DNA of 64,000 bases. It comes from Aquabacter sp965279295 (GTDB taxonomy: Bacteria; Pseudomonadota; Alphaproteobacteria; Rhizobiales; Xanthobacteraceae). The stretch is taken from NCBI GenBank assembly GCA_965279295.1, contig CBDIHQ010000008.1. One strand, 5' to 3'. Made by a program: the position numbers and the translations under genes. The notes below the pieces were generated by a model. The model was not told the origin of the DNA. It worked only from the letters and a program-made list of their open reading frames with translations, and searched no databases. Below, in pieces: positions 16,750 to 25,534 of the stretch (the first letter of the stretch is position 1; each line of letters opens with the position of its first letter).

Positions 16750-18374
16750 TGAGCGACGATCCCGGCGTGGCCGGTGTCAAGGTTGAAGGCGGCCGCGAAC
16801 AGCGCCTTGGTATAGTCCTCGCGGGGCCGCTCGAACACGTCGCGGGCCGGGCCTTCCTCGACCACCTTGCCGTTGCGCATCACGAGAATGCGGCTCGCCA
16901 GGGCCGAGACCACCCGCAAATCGTGGGAGATGAACATATAGGTGAGGTTGCGCTTCTTCTGGAGGCTGCGCAGCAGGTCGACGATCTGCGCCTGGACCAG
17001 CATGTCGAGCGCGCTCGTGGGTTCGTCCAGAACCACGAATGAGGGCTCCAGCGCCATGGCGCGGGCGATGGAAATGCGCTGGCGCTGGCCGCCGGAGAAT
17101 TCGTGCGGGTAGCGGTGGCGGCTTTCCGGGTCGAGGCCGACGTCGGTGAGAGCGGCGATCACCCGCGCCTCCCGCTGGTCCAACGTCAGGTGCTTGTGAT
17201 GCACCTCCAGCCCCTCGCCGACGATGTCCGCGACCGACATGCGGGGGGAGAGCGCGCCATAGGGATCCTGGAATACGATCTGCATGTCCCGCCGGAGAGG
17301 GCGCATGCCCGCGAACTTCAGCCCGTCGATGCGATTGCCGAGAAACGTAATCGGCCCTTCGCTTGAGATGAGGCGGATCAGGGCAAGACCCAGCGTGGTC
17401 TTTCCGGAGCCGGATTCGCCCACCACGCCCAATGTCTCGCCCTTGTGGATCGCGATCGAGACCCCGTCCACCGCCTTCACATAGCCCACTGTGCGGCGAA
17501 GCATCCCCCGCTTGATGGGGAAATGGACCTTCAGGTTTTCCGCCGAGACCACCTTGGGCGCGTCCGGCGCAGCGGGGGCGGGGTCGGGTCTGGGCTCGGC
17601 GCGCAGCAGCGCCTGTGTATAGGGATGCTTCGGGTTGGCGAAGGTCTCTTCCGCCGAACCCTGCTCGACGATCTGCCCCTTCTGCATCACGCACACCCGA
17701 TCGGCGATTTTGCGGACGATGCCGAGGTCGTGGGTGATGAACAGCATGGCCATGCCGAGCCGCGCCTGGAGCTGCTTGAGCAGCTTCAGGATCTGCGCCT
17801 GCACGGTGACATCAAGCGCGGTGGTGGGCTCGTCGGCGATCAAAAGGTCAGGTTCATTCGCCAGCGCCATGGCGATCATGACGCGCTGGCGCTGCCCGCC
17901 GGACAACTGATGGGGATAGGCCGCAAGCCGGGTTTCAGGCTCCGGAATGCCCACCTCGTGCAGCAACTCGACCGTGCGCGCCCGCGCCGCCTGGCCGGCA
18001 AGGCCAGTGTGGAGCAGAAGCATCTCGGTGATCTGCCGCTCGATGGTGTGGAGCGGGTTCAGCGAGGTCATGGGTTCCTGGAACACCATGGTCACGTCGT
18101 TGCCGCGCACCCCCCGAAGCTCCCGCTCCGGCAGAGTGAGCAAGTCCCGCCCCTTGAACAGGATCTTGCCCGTGGGGTGGCTGGCCGAAGGATAGGGCAG
18201 CAGCTTCAGCACCGAGAGCGCCGTGACCGACTTGCCTGAGCCGGATTCGCCCACCAGCGCTACGGTCTCGCCGGGCATGACATCGAATGACACACGATCC
18301 ACCGCGATCGCCGGCCCCTCGATCCGGCGGAAGGCGACGGAGAGGTCCTGGACGGAGAGGAGAGGGGCGCTCAT
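16746..18374 (-). CDS. yejF: Peptide ABC transporter ATP-binding protein YejF
   Basis: The 542-residue protein has two complete ABC ATPase domains in one chain. Each has Walker A (GESGSGKS near 41 and GESGSGKT near 321), a signature (LSGGQRQR and FSGGQRQR) and Walker B with DEPT. Each also has the oligopeptide/dipeptide C-terminal tail (HPYTQALLRAEP). This fused layout is typical of YejF of the YejABEF importer for peptides and microcin-C-like compounds. Its ATG (18372-18374) overlaps the stop of vapC as ATGA, and its own stop overlaps the nudix start. It therefore lies downstream of an inserted toxin-antitoxin pair yet stays in the operon. Confidence 0.92.
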   Translation of the reverse strand: MSAPLLSVQDLSVAFRRIEGPAIAVDRVSFDVMPGETVALVGESGSGKSVTALSVLKLLPYPSASHPTGKILFKGRDLLTLPERELRGVRGNDVTMVFQEPMTSLNPLHTIERQITEMLLLHTGLAGQAARARTVELLHEVGIPEPETRLAAYPHQLSGGQRQRVMIAMALANEPDLLIADEPTTALDVTVQAQILKLLKQLQARLGMAMLFITHDLGIVRKIADRVCVMQKGQIVEQGSAEETFANPKHPYTQALLRAEPRPDPAPAAPDAPKVVSAENLKVHFPIKRGMLRRTVGYVKAVDGVSIAIHKGETLGVVGESGSGKTTLGLALIRLISSEGPITFLGNRIDGLKFAGMRPLRRDMQIVFQDPYGALSPRMSVADIVGEGLEVHHKHLTLDQREARVIAALTDVGLDPESRHRYPHEFSGGQRQRISIARAMALEPSFVVLDEPTSALDMLVQAQIVDLLRSLQKKRNLTYMFISHDLRVVSALASRILVMRNGKVVEEGPARDVFERPREDYTKALFAAAFNLDTGHAGIVAQ

Positions 18375-18823
18375 GAAAACATCTCAAGAAAGCTGAAAAG
18401 ATCAAAGGTATTGAAGTCGCTGATCCGAATTATTGATGCGCCAGTCCACCGTTTATCGCCCGTGATAATTTCAGAGCATCCGCTGAATTCAGCGGTCGCT
18501 ATATGGATTGCATCGGGCAATTTTATGCTGGGCTTTTTATTGCGAATGCGCGCCGCCAAGCCAAGAATGTTCCGAGAAATCGGAATGGTCTCGATTTGAT
18601 CAGAAGGGCGGACAGAAAGAAGGTTATTATAGGCAATGATGAGATCGAAATCCTGTTCGCGGAGGGGTTTCACAAGAACCTCCGCTAACGATAGTTCGCT
18701 TGTGACGATTGTCGTCCCCATTCTGCCGGTAGCCGCCGCCGTTGAGGCGAAGCGCTCCGCCGAGGCGCCGGGGGCCCCTTCCACCATATGAATTAATGCG
18801 CTCGCGTCGAAGTACAGGCGCAC
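18371..18823 (-). CDS. vapC: PIN-domain toxin, VapC-like
   Basis: The 150-residue PIN-domain protein has the expected acidic residues of a Mg-dependent RNase: Asp6 (YFDASALIH), a conserved Glu in SELSLAEV, Asp in LPDAIHIATA and Asp in ITGDKRW. The start is GTG 18823, 6 bp after the antitoxin stop. The gene is visibly more AT-rich than its neighbours (for example 18375-18440), which suggests acquisition from outside. It lies inside the yej operon between yejE and yejF, and its TGA overlaps the yejF ATG. The catalytic residues all look intact, so an active toxin is likely. Confidence 0.85.
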   Translation of the reverse strand: MRLYFDASALIHMVEGAPGASAERFASTAAATGRMGTTIVTSELSLAEVLVKPLREQDFDLIIAYNNLLSVRPSDQIETIPISRNILGLAARIRNKKPSIKLPDAIHIATAEFSGCSEIITGDKRWTGASIIRISDFNTFDLFSFLEMFS

Positions 18824-18829
18824 GGGCTA

Positions 18830-19099
18830 TCAATCCCATTCGTCGCGAAGTGCACGAATACGTGCAACAGCTTCTTCGCCCGACACATTTCGAGGGCCAA
18901 CCAAGGCGCGAGCTTCGCTGAGAGTCATCGGCTTTGGGTTGCGTAAGATTTCGGCGACCAGTTCATCGAAAGTGTCGTCTGGGATCAGGGCAACTTCCTC
19001 TTCGACGGTAATGGTCACCGACTGACCGGCCGATAGGCCCGCCCTCAAATCCTCCGGCAGCTTTTCTACCGGATAGTGTTCCCGCACGATCTTGTTCAC
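18830..19099 (-). CDS. vapB: Antitoxin partner of the PIN-domain toxin
   Basis: The 89-residue protein opens VNKIVREHYPVEKLPEDLR and continues SVTITVEEE, then ends in RIRALRDEWD. This resembles a recurrent rhizobial antitoxin type found beside PIN toxins: an N-terminal beta-rich dimerisation and DNA-binding part with an acidic, disordered C-terminus that wraps the toxin. The family comparison is from memory. I choose the GTG at 19099 rather than the ATG 36 bp further up because AAGGAG sits 7 bp before the GTG. It is 52 bp after the yejE stop. Confidence 0.75.
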   Translation of the reverse strand: MNKIVREHYPVEKLPEDLRAGLSAGQSVTITVEEEVALIPDDTFDELVAEILRNPKPMTLSEARALVGPRNVSGEEAVARIRALRDEWD

Positions 19100-19151
19100 C
19101 CTGCGCTCCTTCCGGCCTCGTAAAGCTACAAACAACCCATCCTACCACACC

Positions 19152-20327
19152 TCACGTAAACGTCTTGCGCGGGTCGAAGGCGTCGCGGACGGCTTCGCCG
19201 ATGAAGATCAGCAGGCTCAGCATCAGCGCCACGGTGAAGAAGCCGGTGAGGCCGAGCCAGGGGGCCTGGACGTTGGCCTTGCCCTGAGACAGCAACTCGC
19301 CGAGCGAGGCCGAGCCGGGGGGCAGGCCGAAGCCGAGGAAGTCCAGCGCCGTCAGTGTCATCACCGACGAGGACAGGATGAATGGGAGGAAGGTGAGCGT
19401 CGCGACCATGGCGTTGGGCAGCAGGTGACGCAGCATGATGGTGAGGTTGCCGACCCCGAGCGCGCGGGCCGCCTGGACATATTCAAAGTTCCGCGCCCGC
19501 AAAAATTCCGCTCGCACCAGCCCCACCAGCGAGACCCAGGAGAACAGCAGCAGGATGCCCAGCAGCACCCAGAAGCCGGGCACCAGAACCGACGAGATGA
19601 TCAGCAGGAGATAGAGCGAGGGGATGGCGGTCCAGATCTCGATGAACCGCTGGAACAGCAGGTCGATCCAGCCGCCGAAATAGCCCTGCACCGCGCCCGC
19701 CGCCACACCGATCACCGAGGACACGATGGTCAGCGCCAGTCCGAACAATACCGAGACGCGGAAGCCATAGATCAACCGCGCCAGCACATCTCGGCCCTGA
19801 TCGTCGGTGCCCAGCCAATTGTATTCAAGCCCCGAGCAGCCCGAGAGCCCCTTGCGATCCGCCACCGTCTTGCATTGCGCTTCCGTGAGCATCCAGGTGG
19901 GCGGGGAGGGGGCCGGGGTCGGAAGGTCGAGATTGTGGGTGTGGTAGCTGAAGCGGACCGGCGGCCACATCATCCAGCCGCCCTTCTCCGCGACCAGCTT
20001 CTGAAGATAGGGATCGCGATAATCCGTCGTGGTCTCGAAGTCCCCGCCGAATGTGGTCTCGGGATAATCGCGGAACACCGGCATGTAATAGGCGCCGTCA
20101 TATTTCACGAGCACCGGCTTGTCGTTGGCGAGGAACTCCGCGAACAGGCTGATGACGAACAGGATCATGAAGACGACGAACGACCACCAGCCGCGCCCGC
20201 TGGTACGGAAGTTCCGCAGGCGCCGCTTGTTGAGCGGCGACAGCCAGCTTCGCTTGGTGGGCAGCGGCGCCGGGGGCTTTTCGCTCACGGTGGGCGCGGC
20301 GGGCGGCAGGGACGCGCGGGTGTCCAT
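19152..20327 (-). CDS. yejE: Peptide ABC transporter permease YejE
   Basis: The 391-residue permease has a Pro-rich cytoplasmic N-terminus, a first membrane helix (about 46-66) and a large periplasmic insertion typical of YejE (about 70-170, with DYRDPYLQKLV and GLEYNWLGTDDQGRDV). Five more helices follow, containing the EAA-type loop RARNFEYVQAARALGVGN. Its ATG is 2 bp after the yejB stop, so the two are co-translated. An inserted toxin-antitoxin pair follows instead of yejF. Confidence 0.92.
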   Translation of the reverse strand: MDTRASLPPAAPTVSEKPPAPLPTKRSWLSPLNKRRLRNFRTSGRGWWSFVVFMILFVISLFAEFLANDKPVLVKYDGAYYMPVFRDYPETTFGGDFETTTDYRDPYLQKLVAEKGGWMMWPPVRFSYHTHNLDLPTPAPSPPTWMLTEAQCKTVADRKGLSGCSGLEYNWLGTDDQGRDVLARLIYGFRVSVLFGLALTIVSSVIGVAAGAVQGYFGGWIDLLFQRFIEIWTAIPSLYLLLIISSVLVPGFWVLLGILLLFSWVSLVGLVRAEFLRARNFEYVQAARALGVGNLTIMLRHLLPNAMVATLTFLPFILSSSVMTLTALDFLGFGLPPGSASLGELLSQGKANVQAPWLGLTGFFTVALMLSLLIFIGEAVRDAFDPRKTFT

Positions 20328-20329
20328 GC

Positions 20330-21439
20330 TCAGACCTCCCGCGTCTCGAAGTCGATACGCGGATCGACCATCATATAGGTGAGGTCGGAGACCAAGCCGA
20401 TGATTAGCCCCGCCAGCGAGAAGATGTAGAGGGTGCCGAACACCACGGGATAATCCCGGTTGAGGACGCTCTCGAAGCCGAGCAGGCCCAGCCCATCCAG
20501 CGAGAAGATGGTCTCGATCAGCAGCGAGCCGGTGAAGAAGGCGGAGATGAAGGCACTGGGAAAGCCGGCGATGACGATCAGCATGGCGTTTCGGAACACA
20601 TGGCCATAGAGCACCCGCCGCTCCGACAGGCCCTTCATGCGGGCGGTCGTCACGTACTGCTTGCGGATTTCCTCCATGAAGGAATTCTTGGTGAGCAGTG
20701 TCATGGTGGCGAAGGCGCCGAGCACCATCGAGGTCAGCGGTAGCACCAGATGCCAGCCGTAATCCAGGATGCGCTCCGGCCAGGAGAGCTGGGCCCAATT
20801 GTCGGACGTGAGGCCGCGCAGCGGAAACCAGTCGAGGAACGAGCCGCCGGCGAACAGGATGATCAGCAGGATCGCGAACAGGAAGGAGGGGATGGCATAG
20901 CCGACGATGATGACTGCCGAGGTCCACATATCGAACCGCGAACCGTCGCGCATCGCCTTCGAGATGCCGAGCGGGATCGAGATGAGATAGGTCAGCAGTG
21001 TCATCCAGAGCCCGAGGGAGATGGAGACCGGCAGCTTCTCTGCAATCAGGTCGAGAACCCCGATGTCGCGGAAATAAGAGCGGCCGAAGTCAAACCGGGC
21101 GTAGTTCCAGATCATCAGCAGGAACCGCTCGTGCGCCGGCTTGTCAAAGCCGAACTGCTTCTCCAGTTCCTTGATGAATTTCGGGTCGAGGCCCTGGGCG
21201 CCGCGATATTTCGATGCGGAGGCATCCATGCCGCCCCCCGGTGCCGCCCCCCCGCCTGCGAAATCGCCGCCCTGACCGGAGACACGGGAGGTTGCGGACA
21301 CGTCGTCGCCGGTGAGCTGGGCGATCACCCGCTCCACCGGGCCACCGGGCGCGAACTGAATGACCACGAACGACACCAGCATGATGCCGAGAATCGTCGG
21401 TATCATGAGCGCGATGCGGCGGAGGATGTAAGCGAGCAT
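20330..21439 (-). CDS. yejB: Peptide ABC transporter permease YejB
   Basis: The 369-residue permease opens MLAYILRRIALMIPTILGIM and has the long YejB-specific periplasmic insertion after helix 1 (about 35-110, Gly/Ala-rich, then LEKQFGFDKPAHERF). Five further membrane helices follow, with the coupling loop KQYVTTARMKGLSERRVL. It forms the membrane channel with YejE. It is 46 bp downstream of the second solute-binding protein gene. Confidence 0.93.
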   Translation of the reverse strand: MLAYILRRIALMIPTILGIMLVSFVVIQFAPGGPVERVIAQLTGDDVSATSRVSGQGGDFAGGGAAPGGGMDASASKYRGAQGLDPKFIKELEKQFGFDKPAHERFLLMIWNYARFDFGRSYFRDIGVLDLIAEKLPVSISLGLWMTLLTYLISIPLGISKAMRDGSRFDMWTSAVIIVGYAIPSFLFAILLIILFAGGSFLDWFPLRGLTSDNWAQLSWPERILDYGWHLVLPLTSMVLGAFATMTLLTKNSFMEEIRKQYVTTARMKGLSERRVLYGHVFRNAMLIVIAGFPSAFISAFFTGSLLIETIFSLDGLGLLGFESVLNRDYPVVFGTLYIFSLAGLIIGLVSDLTYMMVDPRIDFETREV

Positions 21440-21485
21440 CTAGCCTCCGGGATTCGGCTGACGTTGCGGGGCCAAAGGCTCCGCG

Positions 21486-23414
21486 TCAACCGCCCTTCGC
21501 GGGTGTCGGGGCGCCCTGTGTGGGCGAGGTCTGCGGGCGGGTCCACCAGGTGTCGAGAATGCCGGTGTCGTATTTGGGGAGTGTGCTGGGTCGATCGTAC
21601 ACGTCCCAATAGGCGATCCAGTGGGACGGCTTGTACCATTGCGGCACCCAATAGTGGCCCGCTCTCAACACGCGATCGAGTGCGCGCGAGGCCGTGACCA
21701 GCTCCGGCCGGGTCTGTGCCGCCAGCGCCGCTTTGATCAGCCCATCCACGGCGGGATCAGAAATGCCGGACATATTGTTGGAGCCATTGGTGCGCGCCGC
21801 CTCGCTGCCGAAATAGGAGCGCAACTCCTCCCCGGGATTGAGCGAGACCGAATAGCGCCGCACCAGGATGTCGAAGTCGAAGTCCTTCAGGCGCGCCTGA
21901 TATTGCGCGGGATCGACGATGCGGAAAGTGGCGTCGATGCCGAGCACCTTGAGATTGGCGATGTAGCGCGAGGTATGTCGCTCGAAAGACCCGTCGTCGT
22001 CCAAGAACTCAATGGTGAAAGGCTGGCCCTTCGCGTCCACCAGCTTGCCATCCTTGATCTGATAGCCTGCCTCTTTCAGGAGCGCAGCGGCGCGGCGCAG
22101 CATCGCCCGGTCCTGGCCTGAGCCGTCGCCGACGGGCGGCACATAAGGCACGCCGAACACCTCCGCCCGCAGCGTGTCGCGATAGGGCGCCAACAGCTTT
22201 TCCTCGGCTTCGGAAGGTTTTCCTTCAGCCATGAGGTCCGAATTTTGGAAGAACGAGACGGTCCGGTCATACTGGCCGAACATCAGGTTCTTGTTGGTCC
22301 ATTCAAAATCGAAGGCCAGCGCCAGGGCCTCGCGGACCCGGCGGTCGTGGAATTTGGCGCGGCGGGTGTTGAAGAACCAGCCCTGCGCGCCAGAGGGCGT
22401 ATGATCGGGCAGCACATCGCGCTTCACCCGGCCGTCCTTGAGAGCGGGGAAGTCATACTGCGTCGACCAGGCGCGGGAGGTGAACTCCTCGCGGAACAGA
22501 TAGCCGCGGGCCTTGAACGCCTCGAAGCCCACGTCCCGGTCGCGGAAATATTCAAAGCTGATGGTGTCGAAGTTGAACCGCCCGCGATTGACCGGAAGGT
22601 CGGCGCCCCAATAGTTCGCGACCCGATCATATTCGATGAAGCGCCCGCTCTCGAACCGGCCGATCTTATAGGGACCGGAGCCGAGCGGAGGAACCAGGGT
22701 GGTCTCGTCGAACGTGTGAGTGGTGTAATAGGCCTTCGAGAAGATCGGCAGGCTGGCGGCATAGAGCGGCACGTCGCGCGGGCGCTGCGGGGTGAAGCGG
22801 ACCGCCACGACGCCCGGCCCTTCGGCCTCGGCGCTGATGAACTCGCGCAAGCCCTGGCGGATCAGCGGATGGCCCTGCGCCTTCAGGGTATTGAGTGAGA
22901 AGGCGACATCCTCGGCGGTGAGCGCGGTGCCGTCGTGGAAGCGCGCCTGGGGGCGCAGCCGGTAGCGATAGAGCTGGCCGTCGTCCGAGACGGTCACGCC
23001 CGCCGCCACCAGACCATAGAGCGAATCCGGCTCGTCGGCGGCCCGCGCCATCAGGCTGTCGAAGATCAGCGACACGCCCTGGGCGGCATCGCCGCGCAAG
23101 ATGTAGCCGTTCAGGGAATTGAAGGTCTGGAACGACTGGTTATAGGCGGCGTTCGGGCCGATCAGCGAATAGGTGCCGCCCTTGGGGGCTTCCACATTCA
23201 CATAGTCGAACTGCTTGAAGTCCGCCGGGTATTTCAGATCGCCAAAGGCGGAAAGTCCGTGGCGCTCCACATCTGCCGGCGCGGCGGTGCCGGTAAGTGG
23301 CGAGGCCGGCGGGGATGCTATGTCTTCGGCGAATGCCGGACGCGCCAGTGCGAAGACGCCCGCCCCGGCGGCGATGCGCAGCAAGCTCCGGCGGCTGGTC
23401 CCACCCCTGGTCAT
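21486..23414 (-). CDS. yejA: Extracellular solute-binding protein, family 5 (YejA paralogue, Tat-type signal)
   Basis: The 642-residue periplasmic peptide-binding protein resembles its upstream neighbour (shared KYPADFKQFDYVN and APKGG segments, and DYDRVANYWGADLPVNRG-type blocks). The N-terminus TSRRSLLRIAAGAGVFALA is a twin-arginine signal, unlike the Sec-type signal of the other copy. ATG 23414 is chosen because it overlaps the stop of the upstream yejA as ATGA, and the Tat motif starts straight after. The two proteins probably feed the same YejBEF channel with different ligand ranges; that is inference. Confidence 0.88.
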   Translation of the reverse strand: MTRGGTSRRSLLRIAAGAGVFALARPAFAEDIASPPASPLTGTAAPADVERHGLSAFGDLKYPADFKQFDYVNVEAPKGGTYSLIGPNAAYNQSFQTFNSLNGYILRGDAAQGVSLIFDSLMARAADEPDSLYGLVAAGVTVSDDGQLYRYRLRPQARFHDGTALTAEDVAFSLNTLKAQGHPLIRQGLREFISAEAEGPGVVAVRFTPQRPRDVPLYAASLPIFSKAYYTTHTFDETTLVPPLGSGPYKIGRFESGRFIEYDRVANYWGADLPVNRGRFNFDTISFEYFRDRDVGFEAFKARGYLFREEFTSRAWSTQYDFPALKDGRVKRDVLPDHTPSGAQGWFFNTRRAKFHDRRVREALALAFDFEWTNKNLMFGQYDRTVSFFQNSDLMAEGKPSEAEEKLLAPYRDTLRAEVFGVPYVPPVGDGSGQDRAMLRRAAALLKEAGYQIKDGKLVDAKGQPFTIEFLDDDGSFERHTSRYIANLKVLGIDATFRIVDPAQYQARLKDFDFDILVRRYSVSLNPGEELRSYFGSEAARTNGSNNMSGISDPAVDGLIKAALAAQTRPELVTASRALDRVLRAGHYWVPQWYKPSHWIAYWDVYDRPSTLPKYDTGILDTWWTRPQTSPTQGAPTPAKGG

Positions 23415-25261
23415 TGGGGTGGGTTCCCAGCCTTCGCCGCCTTGGCGGCGTCCCACCACCAGATGGTGGGGAATTCAAAGCTATATTGGGGCAGCTTCTC
23501 CGGCCGCGCGAAGCGATCCCACCGCGCGGTGCGGGTGTAGCGGAGCGTCCAGGCGGGGATGACATAATCGTTCCACAGCAGCACCCGGTCGAGGGCATGT
23601 GTGGTGGCCACCAGTTCCTCGCGGTTCTTGGCGTAGATCACCTTGTCGATCAGCATATCGACGGCCGGGTTGGAAATGCCGGCATAATTGCGCGAGCCGT
23701 CGCGCTTGGCGGATTCCGAGCCCCAATAATCGCGCTGCTCATTGCCGGGCGAGAGCGACTGGCCCCAGGCGGCGATGATCATGTCGAAGTCGCGGGCGCG
23801 GACGCGGTTGATATATTGCGAGGAATCGACGATCCGCACGCTGACCTGGATGCCCAGCCGCTCAAGGCCCGGCTTATAGAACAGGGCGACGCGCTCGAAC
23901 GCCGGGCTGTTGATCAGGATCTCAAGGGTGAAGGGCACGCCTTGGGGATCGACCAATTGCTTGCCCTTCACCTGATAGCCGGCCTGCTTCAGTAGGTCGA
24001 AGGCGGCGCGCAGGTTGGCGCGGCGGGCGTCCTCATTGGGGCTTGTGGGATTGGTGTAGGGCTTGGTGAACAGGTCCGGCGGCACCTGGTCCTTCACGCC
24101 GTTCAGGATGTTCAGCTCAAGCCCCTGCGGCGTGCCTGACGAGGCCAACTCGGTGCCCGAGAAATAGCTGCCGACGCGGGTGTACTGGTCGAAGAACAGC
24201 GTGTGGTTCATGCCCTCGAAATCGAGCGCATAGTTCAGCGCACGGCGCACCCGCTGGTCCTGGAACTTGGCCCGACGCAGATTGGGCACGAACGCCTGCA
24301 TCACGCCCGAAGATTTGTTCTCAAACCTTTCCAGCAACACCCGCCCGTCGGTCTTGGCGGGGAAATCATAGGCGGTCGCCCAGTTCTTCGCGGAGGTTTC
24401 GATCCGGAAGTCGTACTGATCGGCCTTGAACGCCTCCAACTCCACCGTGTCGTCGCGATAATATTCGTAGCGGATCTCGTCGAAATTGTTCGAGCCGACA
24501 TTCACCGGCAGATCCTTGCCCCAATAGGTCTTCACCCGCTCGTAGGACACGGTGCGGCCGGGGACGAAGGACTTGATCTTGTAGGCGCCCGAGCCGAGCG
24601 GCGGCTCAAGGGTGCCCTGGGTGATGTCGCGCGGCTTGCCGGAGGCGTCGGTACCGGTCCACCAATGCTTGGGCAGAACCATCATCTCGCCGACGATCTG
24701 GGGAAGTTCGCGGTTTCCGCCCTGGTCGAAGGTGAAGGTGACTTCCCGCTCCCCGGTCTTCTGCACATCCTTCACATGACGATAATAGAAGGCCTGGCCG
24801 GGGTTGTTCTTGGTGATCATGTCGAACGACCACACCACGTCATCGGGCGTGATGGGGGCGCCATCGTGCCATTTGGCGTCGGGCCGCAGGCGATACGTTA
24901 CCCAGGAGAAGTCGGCCGGAAAGGCCAGGCTCTCGGCAATCTGGCCGTAGGCGGTGGCGACTTCGTCGCGCGACTGGGTGGTGAGAGTGTCGTAGATCAA
25001 GCCGATGCCGGCAGCGGCGGTGCCGCGCGGGATCATCACGTTGAAGCTGTCGAATGTCCCGGTTTCGGAAAATCGCACCACGCCGCCTTTTGGGGCGTCG
25101 GGGTTCACATAGTCGAAATGCTTGAAATCCGGAGGATACTTCGGCTCGCCCATGAGCGAGGTCGCGGCACGGAACGGCGCCTCGGCCTGCTGCGCGAACG
25201 CCGGGGTGCCACCGGCGAGGACGGCCAGGGCCAGGACGAGGCAGCGGACCTTCAAACGCAT
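23411..25261 (-). CDS. yejA: Extracellular solute-binding protein, family 5 (YejA, Sec-type signal)
   Basis: The 616-residue peptide-binding lipocalin-like cluster C protein starts with a Sec signal peptide (MRLKVRCLVLALAVLAGG, cleavage after AFA). It then has PKYPPDFKHFDYVNPDAPKG, the SBP_bac_5 core, and the YejA-type blocks RYEYYRDDTVELEAFKAD and SFEFPTIWWWDA. It heads the yej operon. The open frame continues 43 codons upstream, but ATG 25261 gives a proper signal peptide. The 273-bp upstream stretch (25262-25534) holds a TGGGTG / CACCCA hairpin at 25378-25393 and presumably the operon promoter; I cannot place the promoter boxes with confidence. Confidence 0.9.
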   Translation of the reverse strand: MRLKVRCLVLALAVLAGGTPAFAQQAEAPFRAATSLMGEPKYPPDFKHFDYVNPDAPKGGVVRFSETGTFDSFNVMIPRGTAAAGIGLIYDTLTTQSRDEVATAYGQIAESLAFPADFSWVTYRLRPDAKWHDGAPITPDDVVWSFDMITKNNPGQAFYYRHVKDVQKTGEREVTFTFDQGGNRELPQIVGEMMVLPKHWWTGTDASGKPRDITQGTLEPPLGSGAYKIKSFVPGRTVSYERVKTYWGKDLPVNVGSNNFDEIRYEYYRDDTVELEAFKADQYDFRIETSAKNWATAYDFPAKTDGRVLLERFENKSSGVMQAFVPNLRRAKFQDQRVRRALNYALDFEGMNHTLFFDQYTRVGSYFSGTELASSGTPQGLELNILNGVKDQVPPDLFTKPYTNPTSPNEDARRANLRAAFDLLKQAGYQVKGKQLVDPQGVPFTLEILINSPAFERVALFYKPGLERLGIQVSVRIVDSSQYINRVRARDFDMIIAAWGQSLSPGNEQRDYWGSESAKRDGSRNYAGISNPAVDMLIDKVIYAKNREELVATTHALDRVLLWNDYVIPAWTLRYTRTARWDRFARPEKLPQYSFEFPTIWWWDAAKAAKAGNPPQ

Positions 25262-25534
25262 GGATTGGCTCCGGATCGACGGCAGGGGCGGGTCAAGAAC
25301 ACAGCCCCACTCCGTTTGCGCCGTGAGCGGATCGGAGAAGGCGTGCCTTCGTGGGCTCCGGTAACAAATGTTTCGCCTGGGTGGTTTCACCCAAGCGCAA
25401 CCGGCTCTGGAGCGCCATAGCCGATAATCACCCCCGGCGCGACGGCAGAAAGAAGGCGCGGACGGGGGACAGCGCGCAAAATCCGGTGAAAAGGGTCCGT
25501 CGCGTCGTGATCGGGAGGCTTTGACGACCCTTCG

